From: Phytophthora sp. 'mugwort' | Taxonomy: Eukaryota; Oomycota; Peronosporomycetes; Peronosporales; Peronosporaceae | Length of the DNA stretch: 64,000 bases | Assembly: GCA_033558025.1 (NCBI GenBank) | Contig: JAUCEF010000006.1 | Span: 1,674,001-1,738,000, forward strand | Direction: 5' to 3' | Part shown: piece by piece, positions 44,401 through 54,287 of the stretch | Layout of the letters: each line of letters opens with the position of its first letter | How positions within the stretch are numbered: position 1 is the stretch's first letter | Program-made: the position numbers and the translations under genes | Notes under the pieces: generated by a model | Told to the model about the DNA's origin: nothing | Database searches by the model: none | The model's input: only the letters and a program-made list of their open reading frames with translations

Positions 44401-47400
44401 GACTACAAATCCACGTATACAAATCCTTCCGATTGCGTTTAAGTAACAGTGAAGCAGTCGATATCACTAAATTTGGTTGCAGATTTGATACGGAATCCTT
44501 GGGTGATGCACTTGTTTTAAGAATACGACGAATTCCTTCCCGTTCCAGTAAAAGTTTATATGTAAAATTCCTGTTCACGTCATATCCGGAAATCTGAAAA
44601 TCACCAGCACTGTCTTCCCTAATACTAACAAGAATCAGTCGCTTTTGAAGTCGAAGAACTGTCTGATAGCACTTCGAACGCTTTTGCGCCGGTAGCCCAC
44701 ACTCTGTTCGAACATGCTCAATTCCATCATTCAAGCACCGATAAAATCTCACGTATTTCAGAAGATACACTAAAAGCGTCGAAGTGTATGAATTCGACTT
44801 GACGCAACTGATCCAGAGCCGAAGCATTAGAGGTTTCGTGGCCAGTAGGTCCAACACTTGATGAAGTGGCATAACCAGTCGGAAGAAGTCTCCACTCGCT
44901 GTGTGGTAAATGGCGAAGGTCAAATCTCCCCAGTTTTCATACACCACGACGACGCACAGTCGTCCATCAATTGCTACGGCTTGACGTAATACTTCATCTC
45001 CTTGGCCACACTTGCGACCCGCTTGGAGATCCCGCATGACTCGACTGGAAAGGAATTGAGGGGAAAAATGACGCATGGTGTGATAAAATTGAAGTTTTTG
45101 CAACGTAAATTCACCAGTGAAGCGATCCAGCATCGTCAGCGACAGAAGGATATCCGCTATCGCAAGCCGAGCACTTCGCTTTAACTCACTAGACTCGCTG
45201 TTGTCACTTAAGCCAGTCAAGAGCTGGACGAGGGTCCAATCTAGAAAAATACTGTGCTCAGAACAGTCCACGGGGTCGTACGCAGTTACCCAGAAATCCC
45301 TATTCGTATGTAAACCTTGAGTACGCCGTGTCTTACAAGGCCACATACTGACAGTCACTACCATGCGTCGAGTCTTTTTGGCTTGATTTGATAGCATTAA
45401 CGTCCGTCTTCGTAAATGATTTCGTCGTCGACGAAGCCCAGGAAAATCAAGTCTGTACGGAACTAATTCATACGCCATGGGACTTTGAATCACGAGATTG
45501 CGGCGTGTTGGTACCAGATAACTATCTCTTAAAGTCAAGAAACGATCACATAATAGGTCCATAACTTTTTCCATTCGGGTCCGAGTTGCTGTCTCTTGCA
45601 AACTCGCGTCCTCCATAATTTGACTCGCTCGTTCAATCAAAGGAAGCCACGTACGAGTGTATCGATCGTGCGCATCACAAGCTCTTGCTTGAGTGTATTG
45701 CTCATTGTGTGTAGCTTGAAAAGATTCGACACGAAGACGTTCCACTTGGTATCGTACGTTCTCGAAATGTTTGGTCAGTTTACGCTTTTCGACAATGAAT
45801 TTCCAGTCATTGGCGTTTTCCAATGGATCCCACGCTTGAGCTTCAGAGAAGCCGCGAGACGTAAAGTCGAGAGCTTTCTTTGCGTTACCGACAGCCACAA
45901 CGTGTGCAGACTTGGTACTGGCCAGCAATGCTAAACGTTTCGCCAATAAGACGAGAATGGACTTACGTGTCTGTGTTGCCTCATTGTTCATACGTCTCCA
46001 GTTCGCAACATTTGTAGCTGCGACCTTCGCGTTCTCAAGACAAAATGTTGCATAACGGGTCGTCCTAGCGGCTTCTAGTTGTTTTATCTCCATATCCATA
46101 ATAAGCGCGTGGTTCTGAGAGATTGACGAGCGTGGGTAGAGCTGTGAATACGTTTGGGATGAAAGTATTTGCTCGAGTTGTGGCGTTTCTAGTCGGAGTC
46201 GGTAGATCACATTGTGAGATGAATTGTATGCACGAATCAGCCAGCTCTCGTTATATTTTCCATCATTTGCACCGTTCCAAGAGCACGTGCAAACTCCACG
46301 TAAGACGGCAAATTTGTGTTCTCGGCACTGATAATTCGTTTGAACACGAAATCTTCTCGCGCAGCTTGTACAACAAGATGAAATTACTATCGATTCTTTC
46401 GTTGTGGCAACATTGTGAACGTCCTTGTGGTTAAACTCGTAATGTTTAAGTGAATGGAAAGTCACGATCACAGGCTCGCCATCCATCACAACTGCGCGAG
46501 TGTAAACGGGAGCACAAATGGCTTTATACGCTCGACGAACTGCCGCAGTGCGCACTTCAGCGAGGTAAAATGATGCCGCCACAGTAGCGATTTGCTGGTA
46601 GTATAATACACGAAGTCTACAGGCAAAATGAAGAGCCTTGCGCGTCGCTCGAGCTCTTCGCCGACCGAATACACCACGAACCCAACGCTGTACTACCAAC
46701 GACTTGATACACCACGAATCGTATCGCTGTAGTCTTTTACTGGCATTGTTCACCTCGAGCTGTACGACGTCTCCTCGAACTTGGTGTCCGGCTGCGATGA
46801 GCTCAATAAATTTTGTACGGGACGGAACAAAATACAACGGAACCTTATTAAGCTGACGCAATGTCGCTACAACTTGTTGCCGTCTTTGCATCATCTCTTT
46901 GCCAGTCTTTTCTAGTTTTTCTTGATACAAAAAATGCAATTGATGTGCTCCTCGAGCGACTAAACTGGCCCATTCCCCAGCATCAGGACGACACCAAATC
47001 TTCGCCTGTCGCATTGCTAATGGTGGTCGTTCCTGTTGAATCTTCAAGGCAGCACAATGATCCCAATACAGCGCTTCGACCAGACGATACGGTGGCGTTA
47101 AAGACTCTTGGGTTGTATAGCTCCGAGAGACATTTTGAGTGAGAATTTGTGACGTCACGGAAGTAGAACTCAATTCAGGTCGATAGATCTGCAATTCCTG
47201 AAGAAAAACCTCTTGAGCTTTGAAAATTCGATCCCGATCCAAAGCTTCAGTGTCGATATCGTTTATATTGAAAGTTTGTCCAAATCGTGGAGCTGTAGGA
47301 GTAGGAAATGTTGTAAACACTGCGAGATCCGGGTCCTGGACTGGCGTCTTAGGTAAAAGAAACACATTTCCGCGTAATGGAAAAGCTTCTCCATCGACCC

Positions 47401-49816
47401 CTCGTCCATTGTTTAAAATCTCCTTTAACGGTAACACGTCGTCTAAAAAATCCAAATCGTTTGCCATTTTCATGATGTAATTGACCCCCGAGCCGTAGAA
47501 GAACGGTGGAGTCCATTCATCGGGAGCTAAAGACGCGAGCTGCTTGGTCTTGCACTCGATACAGACGCTAGGTCCCTCCTTTTCGCTCTCTACTGCGAAA
47601 TGTTTCCCACATGACCGAAACACATTTCGTCGATGTGGCAAATGCTCCACCGTCGTGTTCAGTCGATGAGCCTCGGAAGCTGCGTGCTCGTCATACGCAC
47701 GCTCGGCTTCTTCTTGGGTTTCATAATATCCTAAGTACACAATGTGCTGCTCTCGTTTGCCGGTAACGTCTTCGCTCCGACGGAAGCGCTTTACTTTCGA
47801 TACAAAAGCGTTAGACCCTTTGTATAGTTGTTTTCCAGTGTCTAAGGTGATTGAGGCCGACCATCCAAGCACTGGAGCCTCCGTTTGCGGTTTATTTTCT
47901 GAAGCTGCTTCTTTGGTAAAATTCTTCGCTGAACTCTCAGACCAGTGAGCAAACCCGACTTTCCGTGCATGTTTTCGCCATTGGTCAATCATTTCTAAGA
48001 CTTTGACACTAAAAAAACGGACGCGATTCAATTCAGCTAACAATTTTCTCAAAACTTTTTCAGTTTCAAGTGGTAAATTGTGCTGGAAGTTGACCATACA
48101 CTTGTGGCAGAGATGATGCACGCGCTTCATTTGCGCTTCACGTTCGATGATCACAGCTAAGACGGTTTTCTCTAGCCACGACTCTTTGGTTTGCACCCAG
48201 ACGGTCATTTGTTTCTTCTCCTTGAATGAAATGTAATAATGCCGCTGTAAGCACCCGAGACCGACAGCTTTCATCAATGACTCACTCGTTTCCGTTGATT
48301 GATTGGTTCTCCGTCTACTACAGTGTCCGAAAAGCGTCCATTCTCGACATAAAGGCGCACTCGCTTGAGATCGAGATCCTACGACATCACTGTCATCTGC
48401 TACTTGTCGAGACTCTTGATTCATGACATTATGACCGTCAATCGGGGAGCCTCTAATAGATTCGGACACTTGTGTGGAGTCAATACTCGCAGTTTGACTT
48501 GCAAGCATCCGTCGGTTCCTTTCAATAGACTCGTTCATGCTTAACCACGAGCCAACTCGCTGCATGGACCGAAAGTCGAGCTCGTCCTTCTCGATAAAAG
48601 CAAGTCCACTCGGTAAGACCACACTGGATGTCCCGCTTGAAGCGGCTGACTCTGGGCGTGCTGTTTGACAGTGTAAGGCTTCGGAAAGTGACGACGCTAC
48701 TGGGACACATTTCCGGAAGAGTTCGACACCTGCTGATGACTTAAACATTCGAGCACGATCGTGAAGTCCACATGCTACGTATTTTCCGTTCAAATGCCCT
48801 GTACCAGCTCCTACTACAGTCCAAGTCTGTATTCCAGATTTTAGTGCTGTTAATTCTGGGACTGGAGGTGTACCATGCACTGAGCCACATACCCAGCCAC
48901 TTGTTGGTGGACAGTCGTTCTTTAGTGCTTGTTGCCAGTGTTCTTCAGTCTCGATACTTGTATTATTCACGTCAGATGTGGCAATATAGTACACGACGTA
49001 CATCGACAGCTCCTTTTCGTTGTCAATCATAAAATCTCGAGGTGTAAACGTTAATTTTGTGGATAAAGAAGCAAGTATCCATATCCATTCGTGCTTTTTG
49101 TTCCGAAGATTTGGTATTGGGGGCAAAGGCAAATTTCGCGGTACAGGGAATGTTCGCAGATTTTGATACGGATCTCGCAACAATTCCTTCATTTGTCTTG
49201 CTGTTTGGCGTTGCAGATCTGCTTCACGCTGTGCTTTCTCAGCCTGTTGCTTCATCTCCATGACCTCTTGATACCTCGTTGTGCGTTCTTCAAACCGCCA
49301 CCCGCTTTCATTTTGTGTGTACGCCACCATACGTTTCCGAGCTTCTTCTCCCAACTTTTGAGCCTCATTGGTCGCTGACGTCGCAGCCAGCTCCTTTGAG
49401 GTCACAAGACCCGCATCTCGATCATAAACTGACCGGGTAATTGATCGATGAAGTACATTTTCCACCTCGAGATATGGATCTATTGGCGACGCGTTTGCCA
49501 CTCGAGTGTGTTCGATTCGTCGTAGCAATGGGAACTTTAAACGATCCAGAGACGGCCAAGTCTCCACAGCTGCTGAGGGGACTTTGGAGCTTGAATGAAC
49601 CGCTGGAAGATGGAACTCTTGGTCTGAGGTTAATTCACCTCTTGCTTCAAGATGAGCTCGAATTGTCGCCATCCGGCTCTCGAACCCATCTAATTTTCGC
49701 TTGAGAGAACCAACAACATGCTTCTTCGGAGGCTTAAAGAGACCGTCGTGGACATCATATCGGTCTTCGGCATGTACTGAGGTCTCCTGATCCGCTCGTC
49801 GCGCCTCGTCGTCCAT
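41423..49816 (-). CDS. Giant 2,797-residue protein with AP2-like stretch and IQ motif
   Basis: One unbroken exon of 8,394 bases; I do not recognise the protein as a whole. Visible parts: charged, helical N-terminus (coiled coil around residues 150-230, EVMEMKQQAEKAQREADLQR); a segment at about 650-715 containing YLGYYETQEEAERAYDEHA, which resembles the C-terminal half of AP2/ERF DNA-binding domains ('wLGtf.T.eeAArAYD.AA'); Cys clusters near 725-750 (FRSCGKHF, CIECKTKQ); an IQ motif near 1,037-1,060 (SLVVQRWVRGVFGRRRARA); another Cys-rich part near 1,130-1,160 (SCCTSCARRF); and long helical C-terminal regions. No enzyme motif was seen. Starts at ATG 49816, its 3' end lies 37 bases from the oxygenase-like gene. 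A structural or chromatin role is possible but unsupported. Confidence 0.85.
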   Translation of the reverse strand: MDDEARRADQETSVHAEDRYDVHDGLFKPPKKHVVGSLKRKLDGFESRMATIRAHLEARGELTSDQEFHLPAVHSSSKVPSAAVETWPSLDRLKFPLLRRIEHTRVANASPIDPYLEVENVLHRSITRSVYDRDAGLVTSKELAATSATNEAQKLGEEARKRMVAYTQNESGWRFEERTTRYQEVMEMKQQAEKAQREADLQRQTARQMKELLRDPYQNLRTFPVPRNLPLPPIPNLRNKKHEWIWILASLSTKLTFTPRDFMIDNEKELSMYVVYYIATSDVNNTSIETEEHWQQALKNDCPPTSGWVCGSVHGTPPVPELTALKSGIQTWTVVGAGTGHLNGKYVACGLHDRARMFKSSAGVELFRKCVPVASSLSEALHCQTARPESAASSGTSSVVLPSGLAFIEKDELDFRSMQRVGSWLSMNESIERNRRMLASQTASIDSTQVSESIRGSPIDGHNVMNQESRQVADDSDVVGSRSQASAPLCREWTLFGHCSRRRTNQSTETSESLMKAVGLGCLQRHYYISFKEKKQMTVWVQTKESWLEKTVLAVIIEREAQMKRVHHLCHKCMVNFQHNLPLETEKVLRKLLAELNRVRFFSVKVLEMIDQWRKHARKVGFAHWSESSAKNFTKEAASENKPQTEAPVLGWSASITLDTGKQLYKGSNAFVSKVKRFRRSEDVTGKREQHIVYLGYYETQEEAERAYDEHAASEAHRLNTTVEHLPHRRNVFRSCGKHFAVESEKEGPSVCIECKTKQLASLAPDEWTPPFFYGSGVNYIMKMANDLDFLDDVLPLKEILNNGRGVDGEAFPLRGNVFLLPKTPVQDPDLAVFTTFPTPTAPRFGQTFNINDIDTEALDRDRIFKAQEVFLQELQIYRPELSSTSVTSQILTQNVSRSYTTQESLTPPYRLVEALYWDHCAALKIQQERPPLAMRQAKIWCRPDAGEWASLVARGAHQLHFLYQEKLEKTGKEMMQRRQQVVATLRQLNKVPLYFVPSRTKFIELIAAGHQVRGDVVQLEVNNASKRLQRYDSWCIKSLVVQRWVRGVFGRRRARATRKALHFACRLRVLYYQQIATVAASFYLAEVRTAAVRRAYKAICAPVYTRAVVMDGEPVIVTFHSLKHYEFNHKDVHNVATTKESIVISSCCTSCARRFRVQTNYQCREHKFAVLRGVCTCSWNGANDGKYNESWLIRAYNSSHNVIYRLRLETPQLEQILSSQTYSQLYPRSSISQNHALIMDMEIKQLEAARTTRYATFCLENAKVAATNVANWRRMNNEATQTRKSILVLLAKRLALLASTKSAHVVAVGNAKKALDFTSRGFSEAQAWDPLENANDWKFIVEKRKLTKHFENVRYQVERLRVESFQATHNEQYTQARACDAHDRYTRTWLPLIERASQIMEDASLQETATRTRMEKVMDLLCDRFLTLRDSYLVPTRRNLVIQSPMAYELVPYRLDFPGLRRRRNHLRRRTLMLSNQAKKTRRMVVTVSMWPCKTRRTQGLHTNRDFWVTAYDPVDCSEHSIFLDWTLVQLLTGLSDNSESSELKRSARLAIADILLSLTMLDRFTGEFTLQKLQFYHTMRHFSPQFLSSRVMRDLQAGRKCGQGDEVLRQAVAIDGRLCVVVVYENWGDLTFAIYHTASGDFFRLVMPLHQVLDLLATKPLMLRLWISCVKSNSYTSTLLVYLLKYVRFYRCLNDGIEHVRTECGLPAQKRSKCYQTVLRLQKRLILVSIREDSAGDFQISGYDVNRNFTYKLLLEREGIRRILKTSASPKDSVSNLQPNLVISTASLLLKRNRKDLYTWICSRLRFQNLLEHLEMVTAGTSPLRFGLHLRESFRILNRWISTSPRNPICAVSEAKIANWVSGIDANIFSNLQFDQLTLIGAPRLPCELEKEFVGTLDWIEAVAGTSSHAQTWTKRFPYMKMDFFVKAHTLFARLREELKEETKERKKRETWAGMEKEDHDALCIDTINLMNAAKTSISDTCQKVSDLHTAALRKITQWRQVHAELRVATKSTEVGKELDCIMAPFLDAARILEEENSGVFLDFLTLWIPTASTELHEFISLAVPFNASCPAVVAASLLGVCSNILKLQWKPKFRKFELMLERIERSDNSLEELRKLKRIVVQFCNFLKRQPVDCTVIPEDADGLNNIENKVEAKHDKVADLAITSTVNTGILIPSNSDEPIQEVFLADIPTWTPSSTSPFVVYAHTIVEHLRSFFQQVPGFRLNQRTCHSTGVLTCQRVPYGVFVYQITTRDVQSVNQSAQLNSRSVALAGGRAIYGPALFWPLQVDFGWYQRLLHSAAIYRELATISRERDLESEEMALERPVAVRSSKYLPWKQFAIERLRISLAVKRSRISEGLCVDSLRSDADEIEKEARTIAILAVEGKQLEISFGKRKFHDRISVTKCLKHYFEMHPSFYQSDSSNEVIKRQVSISNPRVLRDVLAIYDIDGNAIQIPCFGSEDKDKFKMKRIQVEIDNVDKPRRLIFSYRELQTQRSYFVDCDYYSLQYLLLQRQQKDCPAAVSLLDEVECRHEALAMNIHRWRKLAALASQFLVFRTKNGVFSLCLEVYTPEMQQNNLDEAAKVSDEEKEPETRVVENQLQKVDGIVNNFEKTSEVEAVEPRSRAEVWEERKSVERSTMLRFQTHQTAIRAAACGRMLARTSNTCARISTEWMQMTREDWRSQEFRGILMLNVSVLNKLEKAYIPATRRARDYLRSSSKEDVIGGLELQMHEIAQTMGQNALQSNDVEALQSVRMKRWRRRGKQVTAAAQRAEANLVDVAEWWRWRIATIQLETKR

Positions 49817-51084
49817 CGGACGCGCATTCCGAGCTCAACCGTCGCCAACAACGCTGCAAATTTGAAAAAAAAACTACATGGCATCAAAAATATGAGAAAA
49901 ATCACTTAGCACTTGTCGTCACGGCCCCCTCCCCTTCAAGTCGTGCATTTCGTAAATGATGGATCGCTTAGCATGTTCTGATACATTTCCCCTTCAGGTC
50001 TTAAAGCGCCGGTGCGAGCATTAATTTCTACAATTTGCACTGCACAAGCTGTGCTTTTTGTCCTTCGAAAAATGCGGGCGACGACGCAAAGCATTCTTTT
50101 TCTCTTGACGAGGTTCGATTCAAAATATCTGTGCGTAAATTCTTGGTGATCCAGCCCTAGAAATCGTCTGACTTATAAGTCTTGACTTGAATTACAAATG
50201 GAATATGCTTGGCTTTTTGCTTTGATAAAATAAAGTTACATTTTAGATAAATAAAAATTCGGTGCAGTACTTACTTGAACATATAATCAAGAAAAATCTA
50301 GGATTTATCCTACCCGAACTTGCCAATTCCGATATCACGTTATTTTATATATTATATTACGTCATCTTATCGCGCCAAACTATACATCTGTGTACACCAA
50401 AGTCTTCACCAACAATTTTGAATTTATCGGTGGCGTATCATACTAAAAACAACAAATTTTAATATATATTCTTGTTTCATGCAAACTACGTAGTACTTCA
50501 CTTAGCGCTTACTTCTGGGTTTATCCTGCGTCCGGCCACTTCGGCGAGTGTTGACAAGATGACAGCGCTATGTGGCTCCCCATCGCGCAGAGTGACCGCC
50601 TGCAGTCAAGCAATAAATCAAGTGCATGTTTTGTATGTAGCAGTTGAACCCCGGACGGAGGAGAGCCCCCTACAGTTCTCCACTTGAAGTGCCATCGCCT
50701 CGTCGAGCCCCCACTTGAGGCACTCGTCGACGCCTCGTTCTTGAGGCGTCGTGCGTTGTAGCATGCTACACCCGTCCTACAGCAAGTTCCCACCGGTCCT
50801 TCCGAGTCAGTAGCAGTGCAAGTCTCACGCTCTTGATGTATAAGGACCGAACATGACACCAGTCGAAAGGCGCAACAAACCTTCCGTGCCCCATACACTA
50901 CTAGTGGGCCACCACCTTCCTTCCGTCACATATCAGACAACTCCTGAGTTTTACGCCTGCTTCTCTCCCATACAAACAACAAGATGTTTTTCGAGAGAGG
51001 CGTAAAACGCCGACTCGGACCAGCTTTTCCGATCATTATTCCGTCACATCTCTATTCACTCGACTCGTACGCTCAACAGTTCGA
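49817..51084. other. Intergenic stretch with a retrotransposon-like patch
   Basis: Bases 50,160-50,480 are AT-rich without coding signal. Bases 50,500-50,800 are GC-richer and contain strong palindromes, resembling an LTR fragment on the minus strand. The rest, including the 280 bases before 51,085, is probably upstream sequence of the next gene. No RNA gene was seen. Confidence 0.45.
50728..50770. repeat. Hairpin plus 14-bp palindrome
   Basis: CGACGCCTC (50,728-50,736) and GAGGCGTCG (50,743-50,751) are perfect inverted arms around a 6-base loop. Six bases later TGTAGCATGCTACA (50,757-50,770) is a perfect 14-base palindrome. Such a palindrome starting with TG could be the end of a gypsy LTR read on the minus strand (inference). 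Confidence 0.75.
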
Positions 51085-52284
51085 ATGCCGTCGAGCGTGC
51101 GCCCCCCACATCGTGCGAGTGACGATGCCGCCTCCAACCAGGCCAACACGCCGCCCCCAATGGACGTCAAGGAGCCCTCGTCCGAGCCTGAGCAAGAGCA
51201 GGACCTCGTGATGCCTGGCACGCCTCCCATGGACGCGCAGAGCCGCCGCTTCTGGGGCGATGACACAGTCCTTTCCAAACCCAAACTGACGGAGGCGCGG
51301 CGCCTCGCAGAGCAGGAGAAACTACAGCCGCTGGAGCGCCGCGCGGTGCGTCACGCCGCCGCCATTGTGGTTCAACGCCTCGTACGCTGTTTCCTGGCGC
51401 GTCGCAGCTTCGCCAAGCGCCTGAGCGGCGTAGGGCGCCCCGTGGAGCTGCAGGTCACGCAAGTGCGCGGCCTCGAGATGCTCTGCGACTTCCGCAACGT
51501 GGTCTCGGTCTTCTGCAACGTACGCGTGCTCAAGAAGCCGTTCGGGCCCTTCATGTTTCACTTCTCCACCGACAAGAGCACCAACGTGAACCTACCCACG
51601 TGGAAGGACACATTTTTCGTGCCCATGCTGTCCAGCAAGTGCGATATTGTCACCACACTTATCGGCGTCACGAACACGGGGAGATTGCGGTTCCTAGGAC
51701 AGGCGATTGCGGCGATGGAGCCCGGATGGGAAGACAAGAGGACGTTCAGTGCACCGCTGGCCAAGTGGAAGTTTCCTGTGGAAGAATCCATTGTGGGGCT
51801 ACACCGCTTCGTGCAGGGCACTATAGACCTGGAGATCACGCCCATTTCATCTCGGATACCGTGCAAGTCGGGCCAGTTCCTCATGGCACCGCCTATTTCC
51901 ACGCGGCCGAGACGGTCCTTCTCCTTCTGGTCCAGACAAGTGTCGAGCAATGGCTTGTTGGCGTCTCCGGCGCCGCTCACGCCCAGGACGCCGGCGAGCG
52001 CTTCGCCGTCCAGGAAGACGATGGTGACCCGTTGGGGCGTGCTCACGGACACGCGTTTCCACCTTTTCGACAACACGACGGCCAAGCTGCTGATTAGTTT
52101 AGATCTGGCGAAACTGCAGATCATCAAGTCCAGTGCGCAGCCCAAGAGCGATCCGAGTCGACTGTTCCCCATGAAGTTATACGCCACAGGCACGATGTAC
52201 GTGCTCTATGTGTCGAGCTACGCGCAGCAGCAGTCATGGGAATACAAAATCAACCTGCACCGTCGTGAATTGCTGATTCCTTAA
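51085..52284 (+). CDS. IQ, C2-like and PH-like domain protein
   Basis: Single exon of 399 residues. An acidic, proline-rich N-terminus is followed by an IQ motif at about 92-113 (IVVQRLVRCFLARRSFAKRL), then a C2-like fold at about 120-255 (VELQVTQVRGLEML start strand, LPTWKDTFFVPML in the middle) and a PH-like fold at about 300-395 (RWGVLTDTRFHLFDNTTAK; closing helix with SSYAQQQSWEYKINLHR, carrying the conserved PH-helix Trp). The C2 calcium-binding Asp residues are not obvious, so calcium-independent membrane or protein binding is more likely. The domain set suggests a calmodulin-linked adaptor at a membrane; that is inference. Strong GC bias at third positions supports real coding. Confidence 0.75.
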   Translation: MPSSVRPPHRASDDAASNQANTPPPMDVKEPSSEPEQEQDLVMPGTPPMDAQSRRFWGDDTVLSKPKLTEARRLAEQEKLQPLERRAVRHAAAIVVQRLVRCFLARRSFAKRLSGVGRPVELQVTQVRGLEMLCDFRNVVSVFCNVRVLKKPFGPFMFHFSTDKSTNVNLPTWKDTFFVPMLSSKCDIVTTLIGVTNTGRLRFLGQAIAAMEPGWEDKRTFSAPLAKWKFPVEESIVGLHRFVQGTIDLEITPISSRIPCKSGQFLMAPPISTRPRRSFSFWSRQVSSNGLLASPAPLTPRTPASASPSRKTMVTRWGVLTDTRFHLFDNTTAKLLISLDLAKLQIIKSSAQPKSDPSRLFPMKLYATGTMYVLYVSSYAQQQSWEYKINLHRRELLIP

Positions 52285-52938
52285 TGGACAAGTCGTGGGT
52301 GTTGGATAAATGGTTTGTGTATTTAACGTGAAGAAAATGCTAACGAGTTGAATTGGAAGTGGTTTTTGTCATTGTTGCTATGCGCTGACCTGGAGTGTGG
52401 TAGATTGTACCGTCCGGCGCCTTGCCTTCGTGAGGTCGATGCTCCTTTACGTGCTTACTGGTGAGATTTGGATCACGAAGCAGTTGGCCCCACAATATAC
52501 TGCACCGCTGCAGTATAGCTTTCTTTACGGCTCATTGCCGATCAGCAGATCCACGACGATCATAAGCGACGCGCCCAAAGCACCGCGCGCTCGGCCTGGG
52601 CTTGAAAACTTCGCCTATAGTTCTCAAAATCGTCGCTGGTCATGTAGAACGGGTTGAGGTCATCTCGGTGAACCCCAACAAAGATGATCTTACTTAAAGC
52701 AGCTCAGATCGTCGGATGATTCCATCTTGGAAGAATTCTTAGGAACTTTAGTTGCTGGAACATGGCGGGGTCTAGAATAAGGAAAATTGCAAACATCTGT
52801 GACAAATACTTAAGTACCAATTTAACGACAGTCCTCCGGAATCTATTTTGGATAATTTTTGACATTTGATACGTGATTTGACATTTGCTGTTCACAAAAG
52901 TTTCCTTTAATTAAACTTCCTCTGTCCGAAAATACATG
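52285..52938. other. 3' flank of the IQ-C2-PH gene, nothing recognised
   Basis: About 650 bases without a supported gene. The region ends at the TA target site of the Tc1/mariner element. Confidence 0.5.
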
Positions 52939-53170
52939 TACACTCCGCGACAGGTTAGATCGGACACCTACTTAACTGACCGTAGTGTTGGCAGTTCTTT
53001 GAGTTAGCCTATACTATTTAGATATATACGCGCTGTAGACAGGGGAAAGAGCTTGCTTGTGCTAATGAGCGCAAGTTCGAGCTCTGTAGGGTGCCTCCCA
53101 TACAACTTTCCACTTTTAGCTCCGCGACAGATCAAATCGGACAAACCCACCCATACAAAAACCAAGTATA
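52939..53170. repeat. Left terminal inverted repeat
   Basis: Inverted copy of 54,288-54,518. It contains an internal second CTCCGCGACAG motif at about 53,120-53,130, so each terminal repeat carries the outer and an inner copy of the end motif, as in elements with bipartite transposase-binding sites. Confidence 0.85.
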
Positions 53171-53299
53171 TTGGTATTCTTTAGTAATGAGTCCTATCCC
53201 TATTCGAGGCAACAACCTCTAAACAGCGGCGCGGCATTGACTCGAGTGGGTGCAACAGTGCGAGAGGGATGGAATCCCATGCCTCAAACAGCGCAGCCC

Positions 53300-54245
53300 T
53301 TAGCTCAGGTACCTTATCGAACTGCCTACCGTTACTGTATACTCTCCTGCTCATTATCGACCAAAGGTTTTCTATAGGATTTAAGTCTGGCGACTTTGAA
53401 AGCCAGTCGATCAGCTTTAAGAAAAAGTCCTTGGTGCGTGCCGAGGTATGGATACTTGCATTGTCTTGCTGAAAGGTAAAATCGTGTCATACTTCAGATG
53501 AGCAAAGGGGAGGACAACGTGAACACGTAGTCGTCCGAGTTTTGCCTCCCCGTCAACCACTAGCTGAGACTTACCCCGTGCACTAAACACAGCCCACACC
53601 ATTACCGATCCGCCTCCTGCCTGCCTTCGCTTCGTCCTTCGGGGACGGCGCCGTAGGTCCCGCCAGTAGTTTTAAAATCCGTCGGCCCATCAAGATTCCA
53701 TTTCTTCTCATCAGGAAAAATAATGAAATCTCAATAAGGCCCGACATCTTGAGCAGCAGCTTCTCCCTTGCCCACGCTTCACGGGCGACCATGACCTCGG
53801 GCTCGAGTGGTAGCGTGTTGAGCATCTTCGTGAAGACGAGCTAGTGCACCTTGGCAAGGGCGCGCTGGATGGTCCTCACGTGCACGTCGAGTTGAAGCCC
53901 TGCCTTCAGCTGCGCGATGGAATGACCTCAAGGATCCGCTGCACGTAAAATCCGCCTGAGCGCGCGCTCATTAAGCGCGGGCGGCGTTCCGGGTCGCTTG
54001 GAGAGCTTGGCCTTCTTGCGGTCCTTCGGCGGTGGCTTGGGTGCTAGCACGCGGCAGATGGTGTCAGGGCTGCGGCCAAGACTGCGAGCGATGCTGCGCT
54101 TGCTCGCGCCCGCATCAAAAAGGCCGTCAATCTTTCCCTTCTCATGCTCTGTTAGACGGGGCTTCTTCGTCTGAGGCGTCTTGCAGAATAAGCGTGCAGA
54201 TAAAGCTCGACCTCGCTGCAGTCTTCGCGACCAGCCATGCAGCAA
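53300..54245 (-). pseudogene. Tc1/mariner (Tc3-like) transposase, frameshifted
   Basis: From high to low coordinates on the minus strand: RLTEHEKGKIDGLFDAGASK with RSIARSLGRSPDTICRVL, a helix-turn-helix pair (54,170-54,040); then WAVFSARGKSQLVV (53,595-53,550) as the core before the second catalytic Asp; a QDNA-type block near 53,470 and a PDLNPIENLW-type block near 53,380-53,400, both in shifted frames. A frameshift near 53,825-53,930, further changes at 53,460-53,480, and small indels disable it. The transposase would cut at the TA-flanked ends. Confidence 0.72.
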
Positions 54246-54287
54246 GCTCTACGGCCACCAATTCCTACTGACACACACTCTAATGAT

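Noticed and set aside
51558..52193. Minus-strand frame of about 211 codons opposite the IQ-C2-PH gene
   Set aside because: Opposite-strand shadow of a GC-rich gene.
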